A DNA stretch of 64,000 nt from Epiperipatus broadwayi (GCA_028023455.1 JAQFVV010012418.1:9865279-9929278); one strand, 5' to 3'. Numbered from the stretch's first letter, positions 36,730-50,300 are shown. The notes: generated by a model from the sequence alone, not told the origin. Numbers and translations are program-made.

Positions 36730-36970
36730 ACCTCTTGGAAGCAGTTAGCAGATCTCCATGTTAGTTCTTACAGCATAGCATCAGGTTCATGGATGTTTAA
36801 TGGTACAGCAGTAGGCTGGCGGGAGCTGGATTAGGTATGGCCAAGAGAAGGTGCATCTTTGCCTTTCTACTCAATGATGGTCATGTTGAAATTTTGAGTG
36901 ACATGGACTGACGCTTTACAAATTTAAGTACTCTTCCTTGATGACTAAAACCGGTCCCTATTTATATGAT
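36730..36970 (-). promoter_or_regulatory. Possible TATA promoter with untranslated first exon
   Basis: The minus strand has CATATAAATAGGGACCGG at 36968-36951. This is followed by ~200 bases of clearly GC-richer sequence containing only very short ATG frames, and then CCAAGAG|GTAATG, a good splice donor at 36732/36731. Position and strand suit a promoter for the exon at 35655-35789. An alternative is a retroelement LTR or leader. No initiator or experimental evidence. Confidence 0.3.
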
Positions 36971-37633
36971 TCTTGTTTATCTCAAGAATCCTTTTAAGCT
37001 CCTATATCTAAGGCTATAAAATACCGCTACAGATCTACTTTTAATAAGGAATTTTCCTTTTGTTATTAAGGTAGTATAAAACAATGCAGTCGAATTGGTA
37101 TATTTATGAAATGATTATTCTAAATCTATTTCTAGCTCAGAAGTAGATTTTACTAACAATAAATTTCGTTAAGAAATTTGATTTGATTTTTTCATAGAAA
37201 TAATTATTTTAAACATACTAATGGATTTTAGTTTGGAATGCTTTTAGAAGCTACCAAGCCGATTGCATCATCTTGACCACCATTACAGAAATACGTATTT
37301 TAATATAGTATAATTTTAAATATATGTTTTACTATAAAATATACAAACACAAATATTAATTTATGCACAATCCCTCATCACCTTTAATAAATACATGTGA
37401 TTTATGCCTACATATGACCCAATAAAATCTATAAAATATTATCATTTATTTTAGTTAAGAGATTATTAAATCTCTAGATAAGTTATTTTAAAAGAAAGTT
37501 TAAGAGAAAATAAACTATATAGGTGTGTATATAAGCATATGACTGGGAATTGAATTCGGTTTGGTGGTGAGGGATTGGATAGGACTGTTAAACGTAATCT
37601 GAATCTCAGATTAACTGCTTCAATATATAAATA
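36971..37633. other. AT-rich spacer
   Basis: Nothing recognised up to the 5' truncation of the RTE element. Confidence 0.5.
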
Positions 37634-40015
37634 TTGGTATATCAAATGAAAGACGAAAATGTTGTAGGTAATTTTGGTTATGGTAATAGAAATGAGAGAG
37701 GACATAGACTTGTGGAGTTTGCAGAAAAAGAAAAACTTTATATTATGAATTCTTTTTTTGAGAAAAAGGTTAAAAAGAAATGGACATGGAAGCATCCAAA
37801 TGAAGGTACAGGAGAATTGGATTATATTTTGACTAACAGAAAATACATATTTCAAGATTGTAATGTTCTTAATAAATTTAACACAGGAAGTGGTCATCGA
37901 TTAGTAAGATTTAAGATACATGTTAATGCAAAACTAGAGAGACAAAAATTATTAAGAAAAACAATATTTACAGTTGATATTCCTAATCTTCAGAAACATT
38001 CTAATGAATTTAAATTAGAACTTACAAATCGGTTTCAAGTATTAGTAGATTTTGAACATGATTCAGATTTGAATGAAATTAATAGGAAAATAACTGATAC
38101 ACTTTTAAAAACTGCAACAAAGATAGCTGGTAGAAAAAAGCAGCAATTGACCAATAAAATTTCTGCTGAGACTAGAGAATTTATGAAGAAAAGAAGGAAT
38201 ATGAAGATATACAAAAATGATGCATTAAAAAGGATTGAATATCTCGAATTTTGTAAAATGGTGCGGAAAAGAATTGAAAATGATATAAGAAAGTATAATT
38301 GTGAACTAGCAAGGAAAGCTGTAGAAGAGAATAAAAGTCTAAAGAGTGTAAAACAACATTTTGGTATTGGTAGGAAATTTATATCTGCAATAAGAAAAAA
38401 AGATGGCATTATTACTAAAAAGAGAGATGACATCATGAAATGTGTAGAAGACTTCTATCAAGAATTATATAGTAATAAAGAACAAGTACCTCCTATACCT
38501 ATTATATCTTCTGAATTGCCCAGAATTTTGAATGAGGAAGTGAGACATGCAATTAAATTTATGAAGAAAGGGAAGGCTCCAGGTAATGATGGAATTATAA
38601 TTGATATATTAAAAGAAGCAGGTGAAGAAATAGAATTTTTTTTAGCAAAGTTATATTCCAAATGTCTAAATGATAAAGATGTACCAGATGATTGGAAGAA
38701 TGCAGTATTAATATTAATATTTAAAAAAGGTGATAAAGTAGATATTAGAAATTACAGACCTATCAGTCTTCTATCAGTTTTATACAAAATTTTTACTAAG
38801 ATAATTACAACTCGTCTACAGAGAACACTGGACTTCCACCAACCAAGAGAACAAGCTGGATTTAAAAGTGGTTTTAGTACAGTAGATCATATCCAGGTAT
38901 TGAGAGAAATTATAGAAAGGACAAATGAATATGAGTTGCCATTATGCTTAGGATTTGTAGATTATGAAAAGGCATTTGATTCTATACACATTTCTTCAGT
39001 GATTAAAGCATTGGATCATCAAGGTATAGATCCAGGATATTGTCATATTTTAAAGAATATTTATAAAAATGCAACAGCAACAATTAGATTACATAATGAT
39101 AGTAGGAAAGTCAACATTGAGAAGGGTGTAAAACACGGTGACTCCATATCTCCAAAACTTTTTACAGCAGTGCTGCAAGAAGTATTTTGTGGATTAAAAT
39201 GGGAAGCTAAAGGAGTGAAAGTAAATGGAGATTATTTAAGTCATTTAGATTTTGCAGATGATGTAGTTGTTTTTGCAAATAATGCTTTAGAGTTACAGGA
39301 AATGTTGCAGGAGTTATCAGATGAAAGTAGGAAAGTAGGACTAAAGATAAATGTTAAAAAGACTAAAGTAATGTTTAATAGATTTTTTCAAAATATGAAA
39401 ACAAAGATTGATTATGATGAATTAGAAGAATTCAACAGTTACAAATACCTTGGTTAGATTATTAATACAGATGGAAACATAATGGATGAAATTAATCATG
39501 GAATTAAACTTGGTTGGAGTGCTTTTGGTAGAAATAACTTGATACTAAAAGGAAATATGCCTATGTGTTTGAAAAGGAAGGTTTTTAATAAATGTATTTT
39601 ACCAGTTCTTACTTATGGATCTGAGACTTGGACACTTAATAGAAGAGCAATACAGAGACTTCAAACCACTCAAAGAAGTATGGAGAGATGCATGTTGGGA
39701 GTAACAAGAAGAGATTGAAAACACAATGTATGGGTAAGAGAACAAACAGGTGTTACTGATCTCCTTGAAAAAAATAAAAGACTGAAGTGGAGTTGGGCCG
39801 GACATATTATTAGAAGAGATGATAATAGATGGACAATTGAAATTTTAAACTGGATTCTAAGAGATTGTAAAAGACCCAGAAAGAGACCTCATGTGAGATG
39901 GATGGATGAAATAAGAAAGTGTGCAGGGGTGATGTGGAGAAGAGAAGCTAAAGATCGGAGAAGATGGATTGAACTTGGAGAGACCTTCATCCTGCAGTGG
40001 ATTGATAATGGTTGA
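37634..40015 (+). pseudogene. RTE endonuclease/reverse transcriptase, two in-frame stops
   Basis: Reading from 37634, the polyprotein is open for 607 codons to a TAG at 39455. It continues in the same frame to a TGA at 39716 (an Arg codon in the fragment at 63.5 kb) and ends at 40015, ~793 codons in all with no frameshift. Residues ~12-95 are the end of an APE-type endonuclease (GNFGYGNRNERG, ELDYILTNR). Its last catalytic motif SDH is SGH here. RT motifs: NYRPISLLS (~373), FVDYEKAFDS (~441, motif A), GVKHGDSISPKLF (~498), FADD (~540, motif C, intact). The C-terminal part holds ETWTLNRRAIQRLQTTQRSM and LKWSWAGHI, as usual for RTE. It copies its own RNA at a nicked target. Inactive from stops and truncation, but the low damage suggests moderate age. 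Confidence 0.9.
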
Positions 40016-40026
40016 TGATGATGATA
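37640..40026 (+). mobile_element. RTE-type LINE copy 1 (5'-truncated)
   Basis: One long frame covers the end of the endonuclease, the reverse transcriptase and the RTE C-terminal domain, closing with ILQWIDNG and a stop at 40013-40015. A (TGA)n tail (TGATGATGATGAT) follows directly, the hallmark 3' end of RTE/BovB-like LINEs. The 5' ~0.3-0.5 kb (most of the endonuclease and leader) is missing. Tail-to-tail with copy 2 at 41404-43893. Confidence 0.9.
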
Positions 40027-40065
40027 TCTATTTTTCTTTCTGTTCAATTTTTATGAGAAAATAAT

Positions 40066-40190
40066 AAAATGGTTTATTGTTGGGAGTTTATAAGAAGTTC
40101 ATGTAAATGACAGAGATGGAACCATGATCTAAGGTTCTTGGACTTCAGAGTCTGCCATTGTATTACTGTACCAAATCGTACAGGATTAAT
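40066..40190 (-). mobile_element. tRNA-like SINE remnant
   Basis: The minus strand reads a tRNA-like 5' part (ACAGTAATACAATGG as A-box region; GATCATGGTTCCATC as weak B-box) and ends AACTCCCAACAATAAACCATT. The same tail and layout are found at 61150-61262. It lies 40 bp downstream of the RTE tail; RTE machinery is known to mobilise SINEs, but no shared 3' end is evident. Confidence 0.45.
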
Positions 40191-41403
40191 TTTTATGATG
40201 TTAAAATTATAATATTGTTAAAACATTCCATTTATTTTGTCTCAATTTTAAAAATATAAAAGTTGTTTATATATTTGTGCTTTTTATATTGATATATATA
40301 TGGTTAGAGATTGGATGTAAATACATATTTATTTTATACATATATGCACTTCTGTAGTATTTGTATATTTCTGTTAAAAATGTGTTTTTACATTATGAAG
40401 TCTTCTAAATAATTTTTAAAAGACATAGCATCAGGCGCGGAAAATTGAGTGACTCAGTCCTGATAAGATTAAATGTTCAGTAATAATAAATAAATATTTT
40501 CAAAAATTCATCTAATGCTGTATTCATTGGATGAGAGTCAAAAATGAATCCATATCCCATAAAACTTATTATTACAAAAAGAAGAAAGGATATAAAAGAA
40601 AACACTGAAAACAGTGCCAAAATTTTAAAACATTCTATTAAGTTGAATAACTACTAATTTGTTATTTAATTTATAAAATTTTCGTATATATATTATAGCA
40701 CAATTTTTACTATTTTTATTTTTTTAAAGTTAGATCTTCTGTTCAAGTTGTGTGTGTGTGTTTACATATTTCTATAAATAATCTTCATAAACTTTTAACA
40801 TTGTACATTCAAAATAATGCCTATTTTGAAATAGTTTGAATTGTTCGCATTTGTTTTGCTTGCATATTTTCACAATGATATTTGATTAGCTGTCATAATA
40901 TTGAAAAATAATACAGAATTTTTGTTTAAAATTTTGAAATGTTTTGTAATCTAGTAAACATATAAATATTTTATATATAATATACATACAGCTTTTCAGA
41001 TGTGATCATATTTTTTTAATAATAGTATTAAATAGTTTTAAATAGTTAACTGTAATCTAATGTATTCATGTTGGTAATTAAGAAGATAATTTTTTTTAAT
41101 GAAATGAATATATTAATAATTTGTATCATTATTTAAATGTATTGCTAATTTTGTATATCAGTTCATTTTCCAACTCTTATTTTATCTACTTTATGAGCAC
41201 TGATAATTATACTTTAAAATCACCTGTCAGTTTTGTCTCTCTCTCTTTTTTTTACCTTAATAGTTTTCTTTTCTGACTTATTATTTGTAAATTACTATGT
41301 CATATTTTTCTATTTTTGAAACTATTCTTTTCCTCTTATTTTTTTTTATAAATATACTTCTTTATTTTATTATATCAATCTTTTAGTACTTTTTTGCCAT
41401 TTT
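40191..41403. other. AT-rich spacer between the convergent RTE copies
   Basis: Only a (TG)n tract near 40750 and short AT runs; no gene seen. Confidence 0.5.
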
Positions 41404-43893
41404 CAACCATTATTGATTTATTGCAAGATGGTCTCCAAGTTTAATTCAGTTTCCCTGATCTATAACTTTTCTTCTCCACATTACACAAACAGATTTTCTT
41501 ATTTCATCTATTCATCTACATGTGGGTTCTATCCAAATCTTTTACAGTCTCATGGGATCCAGCTTTTATCTTTTCTAACAATATGTTTAGCCCAGCTCCA
41601 TTTCAGTTTTTTTAATTCTTTCAATAATAACAACTGTTTTTCATCTAAATATTTTGCTTTCGATCATTTCTGGTTATTTCTACCATATATCTCTATATTT
41701 CATTGAGTTATTTGAAGTCTCTGTATTGCTCTTTTGTTGAGCATCCAAATCTTACATAAATAAAAACTGGTTAAACACATCTGCTAATAAACTTCATTTT
41801 CAAATATATAAACATATTTCCTTTTAATACAAAATTATTTTTATCAAAAGCATTCCATCCAAGTTTAATTCTATGTTTAATTTCATTTAATATGTTTATA
41901 TCTGTATTAATAGACCAAATTATTTGTAGTTATTAATTTTTTCTAATTCATGATTATCGATCTTTATTTTCCTCTTTTAAGAAAATCTATTGAACATTCC
42001 TTTAGTCTTTTTAGTATTTATACTTATTTTTTACTTCATTTGATAGCTCTTGTAACATTTTCTGCAGTTCTGAAGTATTCATTACAAAATCAATACATCA
42101 TCTATAAAATCTGGATGATTTAAATATCTCCATTTCCTTCTACTCCCTTAGATTCCCATTTTAATTCATAAAATACTTCATGTAAAGCTGCTGCAAAAAC
42201 ATTTAGAGATATGGAATCAACCTTTTGTACACCAACTCAGTGTTAATTTTCTTAGTATTACTATATAATCTAATCGCTGCTGATGCATTTTAATAAACAT
42301 TTTTCAAAATATGACAATATCCTGAAATTTATATCTTGCTGATTTAAAGCTTTAATCATTGTGGAAATATTTACAGAATAAAATGCCTTTTTATAATCTA
42401 TAAATCTAAAGCATAATGGCAATTATAATATTCATTGATTCTTTCAATGCTTTATGTGAGTACCTGCATATGATTCTCAATGCTAAAAATATCTTTAAAC
42501 CCAGTTTCTTTTTTAGTTGGTTTGACTTCAAATTCATTGTTGATAAATTCTAATAATCTGGATAAACATTTTGTAAAGAATTGATGGGTTTATAATTTTT
42601 AATGTCTTGATTTATCACCTTTCTTAAATATCAATATTATTACTACTGCATTCTTCCAGTCATTTGGTACATTTTCTTCATTTAGTTTTGACTACAATTT
42701 TTCAATTTCTTCATGTACTTTTTTAGGATAGCAATAATATTTTTTTTTTTTTTTATTCTTTGTAGATTTAATTGTAATTGGATGTTTCATCTCTTTATTT
42801 AATATGTTTACTAGTTCAGAAGATATAGTTATTGCCATGATTATATTGTTTTCTTGTTTTATTATTATTATTAATTGTTTGCTTAATTCTTACATCCATA
42901 TCATGATGCCATCCATTTTTTTAACAATAGTTTAATCTTTTCTTCTTATTGCTAAAATATTTTTTTCAATATCCAGATATTATTTTATACTTTTTAAACT
43001 TTTATTCTCTTCTATAGATTTCCTTCTATTTTACAGTTAAAATTCTTGTTATTAATTCATTTTGTATCATTTTACAAAGCTGCAATTTTTAATTGAATAT
43101 ATTTTCTTTATATTGGTCTCAGTTAAATTTGAATCATCTTCAAAGTCTGACAATATTTTAAAATGATCAGCAAATGGGAGTGTTTCTAGGAATATCAACT
43201 GTCTTTTTTAAAAGATTATTTCTTGCTAGTTTTGGATTGACACATTTTTATCTCACTAATCAGTGATCAATTCCTATGTTAAATCTATTAAGAACATTGC
43301 AATCCTGAAATACATAATTTCTGTTAATCTAAACATAAACCATTTCTTCTATATCATATATCTCAAAGAAAGAATTTATAATTATTATTTTCTACAAATC
43401 CTACAAATATGTGTCCTCTTTTATTTCTGTCACCATAATCAAGTTTATCCATGGCATTTTAGCTTTCGATCATTTACTACTTCTAACATTCAAGTTTTCC
43501 ATGACAATTTAAAATATTGTGTAATCTGATCAAAAGCATTTTATATATTTGTATAAAACTCCTCTACTTCATCATAATGAGAACTTGTTGGGGCATAAAT
43601 CTGAATTAACTCCCTTTGATATCTTCCATTAAGTTGAATAGTTAATCTTGCTTCTCTGTCTGATATATCATTAATCTGAACAGTGTTGTTCTATTTTTTA
43701 TTTACAATAAATATCCACTGCACATGTGCTTCCAATACTTGTGCTTTTATAGTACATTTTTTATCCAGCTTTCAAATCATTTCTCTCTTCATTTTTTCTT
43801 ATAACTTTACAAAATCTCACAGCGATTTATTTAATATTGCAGTGCTTCAAAATTATGTAATTTTTCTTCACTTGAAAGTAAACTGTCGTTCTA
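41404..43893 (-). mobile_element. RTE-type LINE copy 2, near full-length but decayed
   Basis: The minus strand covers the whole RTE coding span. At the 5' end SSEEKLHNFEALQ (near 43885) and FIVNKK are endonuclease. Then comes INDISDREARLTIQLNGRYQ, followed by ELIQIYAPTSSHYDEVEEFY (endonuclease core, about 43690-43540), then the RT region (a PLCFRFIDYKKAF-like motif A near 42420-42370) and a C-terminus equivalent to ILQWIDNG at 41404. Many stops and frameshifts interrupt it. It supplies the endonuclease half that copy 1 lacks. No TGA-repeat tail is visible. Confidence 0.8.
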
Positions 43894-44763
43894 ATAGCTA
43901 AATAAAAGATTACTATTTCATTGCTATCTTTCTAAATTTCCTGATCACTTTTAACTGAAACATTAATCAATTTTTTTTAAAGACAGATTGAACGTTTTAT
44001 TTTGTTTATATATGTATAATCATGACAAAAGTAGATATAATGTCATGGGCTAAGGCAATTGTTGGAAGCTGATGGTGGAGGTAAGAATCACTTGATTTAC
44101 ATTCCAGGTTTAATATTTAATAAATTATTTATTATTCCGATTTAAGTGATATCAGAAATTCTTTTATTAAAATTCTGCTATGTTTACATATAAATCTTTA
44201 CTGATCATAACTATGTGTCTTATGATTTTCATACAATCATAATTGAATAATATGACATGGTTTTGCATCTTCATGAAATAGAAACTTCATGAAATGGAAA
44301 TTTATAATATAAAAATATTTCATAAGACACAAACTCATAGACAGTAAAATGCATAAATGTTTTAAAATTATGATAGAATTTGTATTTATATATGTTTTTC
44401 TACTTATTTTTTATTACAATATAGTATCAAAAAAAAAAAAAAAAAAGGACTGACAAACAAAATTAAAAATCACTTGCCTTATGTGTGGAATTTTTAAGCC
44501 CGGAGTAGAACTTGTATTACTGATCAATGGAAAAAAATAATCTTTTTGCCATATTGAAATAATATATATATATATTATTTTTTGATTACATATAGATATC
44601 AATTTTATTTAGCCAAAGTTTATTATTACCTGTTCACATTTGAAATAAGTGTTACCGTACCCATTACATCATTATCAACAATATTAAATATTTTATAATA
44701 TCAAAGGAATAATTCCATCATTTTCAGAAGTGATATTATTTTAAAACTTCAAATAAAAAGATG
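43894..44763. other. AT-rich spacer
   Basis: A poly-A run (44431-44446) and a TA tract; no gene or known repeat. Confidence 0.5.
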
Positions 44764-44969
44764 GATACTAGTTGGTTAACTGTACTGTGCCGCTAGTAAG
44801 TTGTATTTTAGAGTGATTTCAGAGATTTCTTTGTATTGCCTTAGGCATTTTAATTTTACATCAATTTCAGTGATTTCAGATAGAAATTTATCGCTTGAAT
44901 ACTTCTTGAGGGTTCTTGATGGGTACTGCAGCACACCTAGCAATACACTACATCTAACCAACTAGTACC
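44764..44969. mobile_element. 206-bp MITE with 8-bp target-site duplication
   Basis: The left end is GATACTAGTTGGTTA and the right end is the complement of GGTACTAGTTGGTTA (14 of 15 match). AAAAGATG flanks both sides exactly (44756-44763 and 44970-44977). An 8-bp duplication points to hAT-like or another 8-bp transposase. There is no transposase; the 61-codon minus frame inside is probably chance. Confidence 0.8.
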
Positions 44970-44977
44970 AAAAGATG

Positions 44978-47900
44978 CAATGAAAATTTATCCTAGTTAT
45001 CATTTTTTTAAGTTAATAATAAATGAAGTTTATAAAATATATTAAGCCCTTCTTTTTAATAAAGTCTTGTATGATGTAATGCATTGATAGAATAATAAAC
45101 TTCAGAGTTAGAAGTTCTTGGATCATAGCTCAAACTGTCACCTCCAGTGCTTGAATGTCAGAGTAACCACTCATTTTTTAAAATTATTATTAAGCAAATA
45201 TTAACCATTTGTTTTTTTAATTTCTTTAATTTTTGTGTTTACCTACTTTTTGTCACATATTTGTTTTTTAATAGACATATTATGTACAACTATGGAAAAA
45301 CAACTTATTATTAAGTCATAGATGTCTATGTAAAAGTAAGTACCAGATATTTATTGAGCTGCAGTTTCAACTTGATGTTGTCATTTTTTTTTGTTGTGCA
45401 TATCATCTTATAGTTTCATCACTTAGGGAATTTAATTTCAGAACTTGACATATGGATATTTTATCTTGATATCAATAGGATAATAAAGTTGATTATATTG
45501 GGCAAAGTTTTATGATTGTAAATGTTTTTAAAACCTTAATCACTATTTGTTTCTATGTTTTGATAAATTTAGGCTCTTATAACTTTACTCATGTCACCCC
45601 ATAAACTTTGTTTCAGTACTGTTACTTACTTGCTACCTTTTTTTATGATTTTTAATCACTTTCTTTCTTCATCTATCTTTCCTTTACTTCCTTCCCCCAT
45701 AATATTCATCAACATATTTTTCATAATTCTTTAAAATACATACTCAATTCAGTTTTCCTTTTTCTTTTATGATTTTTCATTAAATAATATCTTTTTGCTT
45801 ATTTTTCTCCAAACTTCTACATTATGTTTTTTATGCATCTTTTTTATTTTACTTCAAATTTACATTTCAAAAAACAATTTTTCTTCTTTTTTTTTTTTGA
45901 ACTGACTATCTCCTCCACTTAATTAAAGTGTCAATCAGACAGACTACTAAACGATTTTCTACATTACTTAGTTATTCAACTATAATATTTTTCTTTTATT
46001 CATGAAAACATACACAAAAAGGAAATTTTTTAAAAAATTTTCAGCTTTATTACTGCTTAGCATGTTGTCAATATAACATGTATATCATGTTTATGACTTA
46101 TTGTATTGTAAATTTTAATTTTTTTGAAACATTCACAACAACACAAGCTGTCTGTTTTGCACTTCATTTCATTATATTTTATGCTCATATTTTTTGAATT
46201 ACCTCATTTCTCATTTTATCTAATATAATTTTTTTTTATATGTTTTGAGGTTCATGTTATTAGCCAATAATTTTTCTCAATTTTATTTTTGCTTACATAT
46301 TTTTATTACCCCCTCCACCACCTTTGTGATCCATAAGTCACTTATATATTTCATGTTGTCATAAATTTTATTTAAACATTATTTATTTATTTATTTATTT
46401 TTCAGTTTTGACATAAAACAATGATCCATTTTTCAGATTATTTTATTTCATGATAGCATGTTATCAATAGTTTTTTAATGTTATTAGACATTGCTTTGAT
46501 GCTGTAGTAATTAACTCCTGAAGAAAAATTGAAAGAATGATGTTTTCAGTTTTATCATTGACAACAATCACTCATAATGACCATTCCAACTCCAAGAAGA
46601 TGAAAAAAGAAATGATTAAAAAAAAGCTACTCTAGAGATGAGATTTGGAGTGATTGTACATATCAATTTCTGAAACACAAATACTGTATATCCAAATAAA
46701 GAACATGTTGATCCATTTTTCTTTTTGTTTGGTATTTTGTAATACTGTCTTTTAACTTCTGTAGAACTTTTTTTCCTGAAGTATTTCAATACCATGTCTA
46801 ATTGTTGATCTTTAATATCTTTTCAGTCATATCTTCCTAATAAAAACAATACCCCCCCCCCCCATTTTCAGATTAGAGAGTGACAAAACCAATAAACTGC
46901 ACTTTAATATGAGAGGGATAAAACCAAAAAATTGTACTTTAGTATTATTGCAATATTTTATAGTCAGTTTGATTTATTGTTGCAGAAATTTCTTTACTAC
47001 ATTTGGCATCTGCTCAACAAAATTGTATTTAAAATTAAATGTGTTTAGAATTTTATTAATAATTGTTTGCACTACAATAGAAGATTATCAGTTCTGAGAT
47101 TGAGGTGCATATCCATAAAACTCAAAAATTCTTTATTTCATTTTGACACTTAATTAACTTCAGCTTAATAATGAAGAATCAAGATGAAATGAAGATTATG
47201 TTTAAGTTTTTTAAAAAAAGATTCACAATTTTGTGTAACAGGATTATACAATAAATAAGGTAGATCATATACATTATTTTTTATTTTTCTCATTTTTGAA
47301 TTGATTATCTGATTGTTCGATATTATTGATATTCTCTCTACTTTTATTAGAATATAAACATATTTCTATGGTCACTTTTTCAAATAAAGATGCAATTATA
47401 AATGCCTCTTATAGTCAATATTAGGTTAATCCTTTGAGTTCAGAATTACTGCTGAAACAGTCAAAATCTGTTAAAAATTAAGTTTTGTTTGTTCTGTACA
47501 TTTTCTACATAGGAGAATCTATTTTGGGGGAATATTTCAAGAATAAAAATAAATAATTAGATGGTTAGTTGCTTAGAAGATCATGTGATGTTTTGAAGAC
47601 TTGAAGTTACAGATTGCAGAATCTTTAGTTTATTATCTGTCACTTCACTGCTGCATTAAAACATGGGTTTTTATTTCAATAATTAATACCAGTATTTTAA
47701 AAACATTTTATTACAAATATGAATGTTTTAATTGCATTTTTTTTTTAGTTTATAATTTTGTTGGAATTATTTTGCCATAAAATTGTTATTTATAATAATG
47801 AAATAACTTTTGTTATAATATTAAATCACTTTTTATGTCAGGGGTATTATAAACAACAATTTCTTTATCGATGACTTCGAAATACTTATGACTTGATTTA

Positions 47901-48713
47901 TTAAAAAATATTCAAATTATATTCCATACTTTTAGTTATCTTTATTGTTTTCTAAGATTTCATCTTTGATGGAATTTTTTTTTTACCGTTTTTAGAATTT
48001 TATGAGAGAAAAATACAAAATTACATGGATTAAATCCATTCATATATTTTTAGATTTTATATGCTTATTCACTATTAAATTTTAAGTTATTTTATTGACA
48101 TTTTGGCATTTTAAAGTGATGAAATTTATTTTTTATTACATTAGGACTTCGGGAGTTGTTTCAGAATCACACCTTTGTTGGAAGTGCCACACATGTTTTT
48201 TCATTACTGCAACATCAAACAAAGCTTTACTTAGTTAATGTCTATAGGCTAAGGTAAGATAAAGTATTGTATAATCCTGGATTTATTTAAAGGATATTTG
48301 TTTGGTATATTATTAATGAACTATTTTATAAATTTTCATAATTTCAAAATTAGAAAACAGTGGCATATATATTAATATTTTTCAATATAATAAATGGTAA
48401 TAGTAAAATTGGTTTTCGCATATACATAATAGTTATAGCAAGATTGAGGAATTTACTAGAATGTCAAATTGAAAAGATTTAAAAACATTAAATTTTGAAT
48501 TTTCTAAAATCAGAAAGAAATCACTAATTTCCTTATGGAAAGCCATAATGAATTATTGTTAATACTTAGTAATGGAGTATTTTTGATAAATATTTTAGTA
48601 TCTATTTTTTTTTTTTAGAATTGGGGTATAAAATTTAAATTACATAGATGTTTATTATGAGATATTATTTTATATAGCACTATGTTTTTATACTGCAATA
48701 GTGATATTAGTGA
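44978..48713. other. AT-rich spacer
   Basis: A TTTA repeat (46380-46402) and a poly-C run (46852-46863). A tRNA-like stretch near 45075-45150 is weak. No supported gene. Confidence 0.45.
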
Positions 48714-48945
48714 TTAAGCCATTGCATATGCGCTTTAAAGATAAATTATAAATGAATACTCTCACTTTTCCCAACACAAGATATAGTATTTTAGAAAGTA
48801 TGGAATGAATCCACCCATCCTTTTGACCCAAACATTTATGTATAGGCAAATTTTAAGCGTATGGAAATGAGAGCATGAAGGTGTTAAGCAATCACTTTAA
48901 ATTACATTTGTTATGTTTGAATGAATGACGCTTGTGAAATCTTTC
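48714..48945 (+). mobile_element. MITE family X, copy 3 (diverged)
   Basis: It follows the interior of the 19.8-kb element in order: GCATATGCGCTTTA, ACACAAGATATAGTATTT, ATGAATCCACCCATCCTT, CACTTTAAATTAC, GAATGAATGACG. The terminal repeats are largely lost. Confidence 0.75.
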
Positions 48946-49211
48946 AAGCATATCATTTCACTCTTCTCTACAATAAAGTTTATTATCAATTCAATTATTT
49001 CACTTGGTTACTATAATAAGCTTACATAGCAAAGATTGATAAATATACAATATAAATTAATTAAAATATAAAAAAATGTTATGGAAAAATATATAAATAT
49101 TAAAATAATTATTTTAGTGAGCACATTTTGATTAGGTATCAGTCAATGGTATACAGAATATAGCTATATATAATAAATACTGCCTACCACTATACTAGTA
49201 ATTATAAATAC

Positions 49212-49546
49212 AATAGAAAATCTTATATCATTACAATATTAGCTAAAACCACAAAATTTTATTAAAATTCTTCCACAATCATGGTTTCATTTATTAATAA
49301 ATAGACCATTTCAATTGTAATTCAACAAGATACATACTACATATATATACAAAATAAAATATCATTCCCATAACTCACTTCAAAAATCAACTTTCTTTAA
49401 CATCTTTATTGATGTTAAAGGAAGATTGTTTTTTGAAGTGAATGATGGGAAGATCTCTTTCTAATAGATGGAATCATGGTTATGGAAGAATTTTAGTAAA
49501 ATTTTGTTGTTTTGACTAGTATTGTAGTGATATATGATTTTCTATT
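49212..49546. mobile_element. 335-bp fold-back element
   Basis: Arms of ~150 bp meet at a centre near 49408 (ACATCTTTATTGATGT). The ends are AATAGAAAATC and its complement. Inner blocks AAATTTTATTAAAATTCTTCC and CACTTCAAAAATCA have matching complements on the right arm. No coding capacity. Confidence 0.8.
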
Positions 49547-50300
49547 TTACCTACATATATATGGGATATCCTTCCTTTTTAAATAATTTATACTTATTTT
49601 CATTTAATTTGCTTGCTTGTAAATTACTTTCAGATTTAACTTAATTCTTTGAGGGTTTTCCTGGATTCTTTTTAAGCGGATTAATATTTTATATATGCAA
49701 TTCTTACTGTCATAATTATTTATTTATATTGTAGCATTTCTCTTTCAGTAATGATTTTACCCATAAATAAACAGTTTTGGCAGGTTTCTTAATGATATAT
49801 GATATTCCATGATGTTAATTTTTATACTATATCCCATTGTTATTCTTAACTTACTCATAGTGTAAATAATATTAATTAATAATATACCCATTAACCTAAA
49901 TTCTTATTATTCCTCAATATGATGTTAAATAAATGTAAGCATTGATGTGTATTATTATAGAATAATAATAGTATAAAATCATGATCACTTGTATTCTTCA
50001 AATATGATTTATGTATATTTCTTTTACTTGTAAAAATATGCATTAACATTGAATTTCTTTAAAACTTAATGATTAAATAATATTTTTTTATAAAACACAT
50101 TTCATTCATCATTTATTTACTTGTAATAATTAATAATGAGTCCCAAACATAAAAAAGTTTATGATTCCTTATTAACAAGTGACAATCTTGTATTCTTTAC
50201 CCTCACTCATATCTTTACTTTTAAACAATATAACCCATCTTATCTTCTTTAATAACAATTCTGCATTTTAAACTTATTCATCATTTCATATTTTAAAATA
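49547..50300. other. AT-rich spacer
   Basis: Nothing assigned. Confidence 0.5.

Noticed and set aside
37466-38661. Minus-strand frames of 143, 133 and 67 codons
   Set aside because: They lie wholly or largely opposite the RTE endonuclease/RT frame and are shadows of it.
43263-43901. Plus-strand frames of 88 and 72 codons
   Set aside because: Opposite strand of the endonuclease part of RTE copy 2.
45070-45150. Possible plus-strand SINE
   Set aside because: Some resemblance to the 40-kb SINE, but box B is poor and the tail is missing.
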